From NCBI GenBank assembly GCA_031265725.1, contig JAISCH010000290.1, forward strand, positions 1 through 6,550: 6,550 nt of DNA, given 5' to 3'. The position numbers were made by a program, and so were the translations under genes. Source of the stretch: Propionibacteriaceae bacterium. GTDB lineage: Bacteria; Actinomycetota; Actinomycetes; Propionibacteriales; Propionibacteriaceae. Under the pieces are notes generated by a model that saw only the letters and a program-made list of their open reading frames with translations, did no database searches and had not been told where the DNA came from. Shown piece by piece: positions 5,849 to 6,550 of this stretch (its first letter is position 1; each line of letters begins with the position of its first letter).

Positions 5849-6322
5849 GTGAAAGCAAGGCTGCTTTGGATGCTTTTGGCGTTGACACTAGCTCTGGGAT
5901 CGGTGGGCTGCACTTCGAAGGAGCCACCTCCGCTGGAGATAGCCATGATCGAGGTCGATCACTGGGCCTTCGATAATCCGGGCCAACAGGGCTTTCGGCT
6001 AGATTTTGCCGAGTCCACGGTGTATCACGACGAATCCTTCGAGGGAAACATTGAGTTGAAGCCTGTTGGCACGTTCAACTCCGCTGCCAGGGAGAAGTTC
6101 TGTGCCGAGGCTGGGAAGTGGGGCTTGCAGGATTGGGCCGAATCCTACGAGAATCTGGATGTGATGGACGGCGGAGGCTGGACGATGACGATCACTTATG
6201 ACGACGGTCATCGTCAGCAAGTCAAAGCCATCAATGTCTATGAAGAAAAAGAACTTCCACCGCATTACGCCGAAATCAGCCAGGCCTTGAAGGAACTAGC
6301 CGGGCGACAGGTGCTGTTCTGA
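5849..6322 (+). CDS. Putative small lipoprotein of unknown function
   Basis: The 157-residue product begins with a lipoprotein signal peptide: MKARLLWMLLALTLALGSVGC, with a basic start, a hydrophobic core and a lipobox ending S-V-G-C21. Cleavage before C21 and lipid attachment would place it on the outer face of the cell membrane. The mature part is acidic and soluble, with no further membrane segment. It has a probable beta-rich start (FRLDFAESTVYHD, 49-61), a helix (NSAAREKFCAEAGKWGLQDW, 77-96), then DGGGWTMTITYDDGHRQ (107-123) and a C-terminal helix. The layout of a Trp-containing strand, YDDG turn, N-x-Y and final helix resembles small domains of unknown function common in Gram-positive lipoproteins; I cannot name the family with confidence. 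It uses a GTG start and probably has no leader. It stands alone on the plus strand, divergent from folP and convergent with the folE end. Confidence 0.88.
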   Translation: MKARLLWMLLALTLALGSVGCTSKEPPPLEIAMIEVDHWAFDNPGQQGFRLDFAESTVYHDESFEGNIELKPVGTFNSAAREKFCAEAGKWGLQDWAESYENLDVMDGGGWTMTITYDDGHRQQVKAINVYEEKELPPHYAEISQALKELAGRQVLF

Positions 6323-6360
6323 TCCCCAGATGTTTGTCGTCAGCAATATCTCTTCTTGCT

Positions 6361-6405
6361 AGTGAGAGTCGGGCACGATCCAGTGAGTTGGGCACGATGC
6401 CCAGC
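6361..6405. repeat. Imperfect tandem direct repeat and small hairpin
   Basis: AGTGAGAGTCGGGCACGAT (6361-6379) is followed 2 bp later by AGTGAGTTGGGCACGAT (6382-6398): one substitution and a 2-bp gap. The second copy runs into TGGGCA-CGA-TGCCCA (6389-6403), a 6-bp stem with a 3-nt loop that can extend to 6387-6405. No T-run follows closely. This spacer (6323-6499) between two convergent genes shows no better terminator. Subterminal repeats of this kind occur at ends of insertion sequences, but no transposase is visible. Confidence 0.45.
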
Positions 6406-6499
6406 CACGCCCCTAGTCTTTCCCGGACTGCGAATATCAGATCGGCTACATGTCTGCGCGGCGGGTGGCCCTCACTGCTGCTCGGCCAAGCCTGATGCG

Positions 6500-6550
6500 T
6501 CAGCCTAGGATCAGGCCCATCGCTTCGGCGCGGGTGGCTGGGTTGCGCAG
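6500..6550 (-). CDS. folE: C-terminal end of GTP cyclohydrolase I (partial)
   Basis: Reading the minus strand inward from the window edge gives the 16 residues LRNPATRAEAMGLILG, then TGA at 6502-6500. This matches the C-terminal helix of GTP cyclohydrolase I, where proteins end in a pattern like (D/N)P-x-T-R-x-E-x-x-x-L-I; human GCH1, from memory, ends DPKTREEFLTLIRS. FolE converts GTP to 7,8-dihydroneopterin triphosphate, the first step of the pathway that FolB, FolK and FolP continue, and folE precedes folP in other actinobacteria, so position agrees with sequence. Only 16 codons are visible, and the catalytic part lies outside. Here folE is separated from folP by about 840 bp containing an opposite-strand lipoprotein gene. 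Confidence 0.72.
   Translation of the reverse strand: MRNPATRAEAMGLILG

Noticed and set aside
6450..6550. Plus-strand frame starting MSARRVALTAARPS and open to the window edge
   Set aside because: It is antisense to the FolE-like C-terminus, which has a family match, and it has no clear ribosome site.
1..6550. CRISPR array, tRNA or rRNA genes, complete insertion sequence
   Set aside because: No regularly spaced repeats, no tRNA-like cloverleaf with conserved TTCRA arm noticed, and no transposase frame; the spacers are all shorter than about 210 bp.

Overview
The window looks like chromosomal core sequence from an actinobacterium. It has moderately high G+C with A+T-rich intergenic spacers, an Lsr2 nucleoid protein, a ClpC1-type unfoldase, and the actinobacterial folate cluster with its DUF3180-type membrane protein. 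The gene order, read on the minus strand, is [folE end] - folP - folB - folK - DUF3180 - lsr2 - clpC. From memory, this matches the Mycobacterium tuberculosis order ftsH-folE-folP-folB-folK-DUF3180 ... lsr2-clpC1, except that panC, panD, coaX and lysS, which I recall between DUF3180 and lsr2 there, are absent here. I cannot place the organism more precisely from sequence alone.

Left to right: the last 43 codons of an unrecognised plus-strand gene (1-132); a strong terminator hairpin serving clpC (174-210); clpC (228-2723, minus); a 123-bp leader/promoter spacer with inverted repeats; lsr2 (2847-3164, minus); an A+T-rich spacer of about 210 bp with direct repeats and a 14-bp palindrome; a four-helix DUF3180-like membrane protein (3373-3840), folK (3837-4367) and folB (4364-4723), all minus and joined by 4-bp stop/start overlaps; a 93-bp spacer with a 12-bp inverted repeat just before the folB ribosome site; folP (4817-5662, minus); a divergent promoter region with a 19-bp palindrome; a small plus-strand lipoprotein gene (5849-6322); a spacer with a short imperfect tandem repeat; and the last 16 codons of a minus-strand gene that read like the C-terminus of FolE (6500-6550).

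FolE, FolP, FolB and FolK form the pterin branch of folate synthesis: GTP to dihydroneopterin triphosphate, then after dephosphorylation FolB, FolK and FolP yield dihydropteroate. ClpC is the ATP-driven unfoldase that feeds the ClpP protease. Lsr2 is the A+T-DNA-binding xenogeneic silencer.

Nothing here amounts to a clear new biological system. The most unusual points are a lipoprotein gene of unknown function inserted on the opposite strand between folE and folP, probable leaderless starts for both divergent genes there, and several uncharacterised inverted repeats in the spacers.
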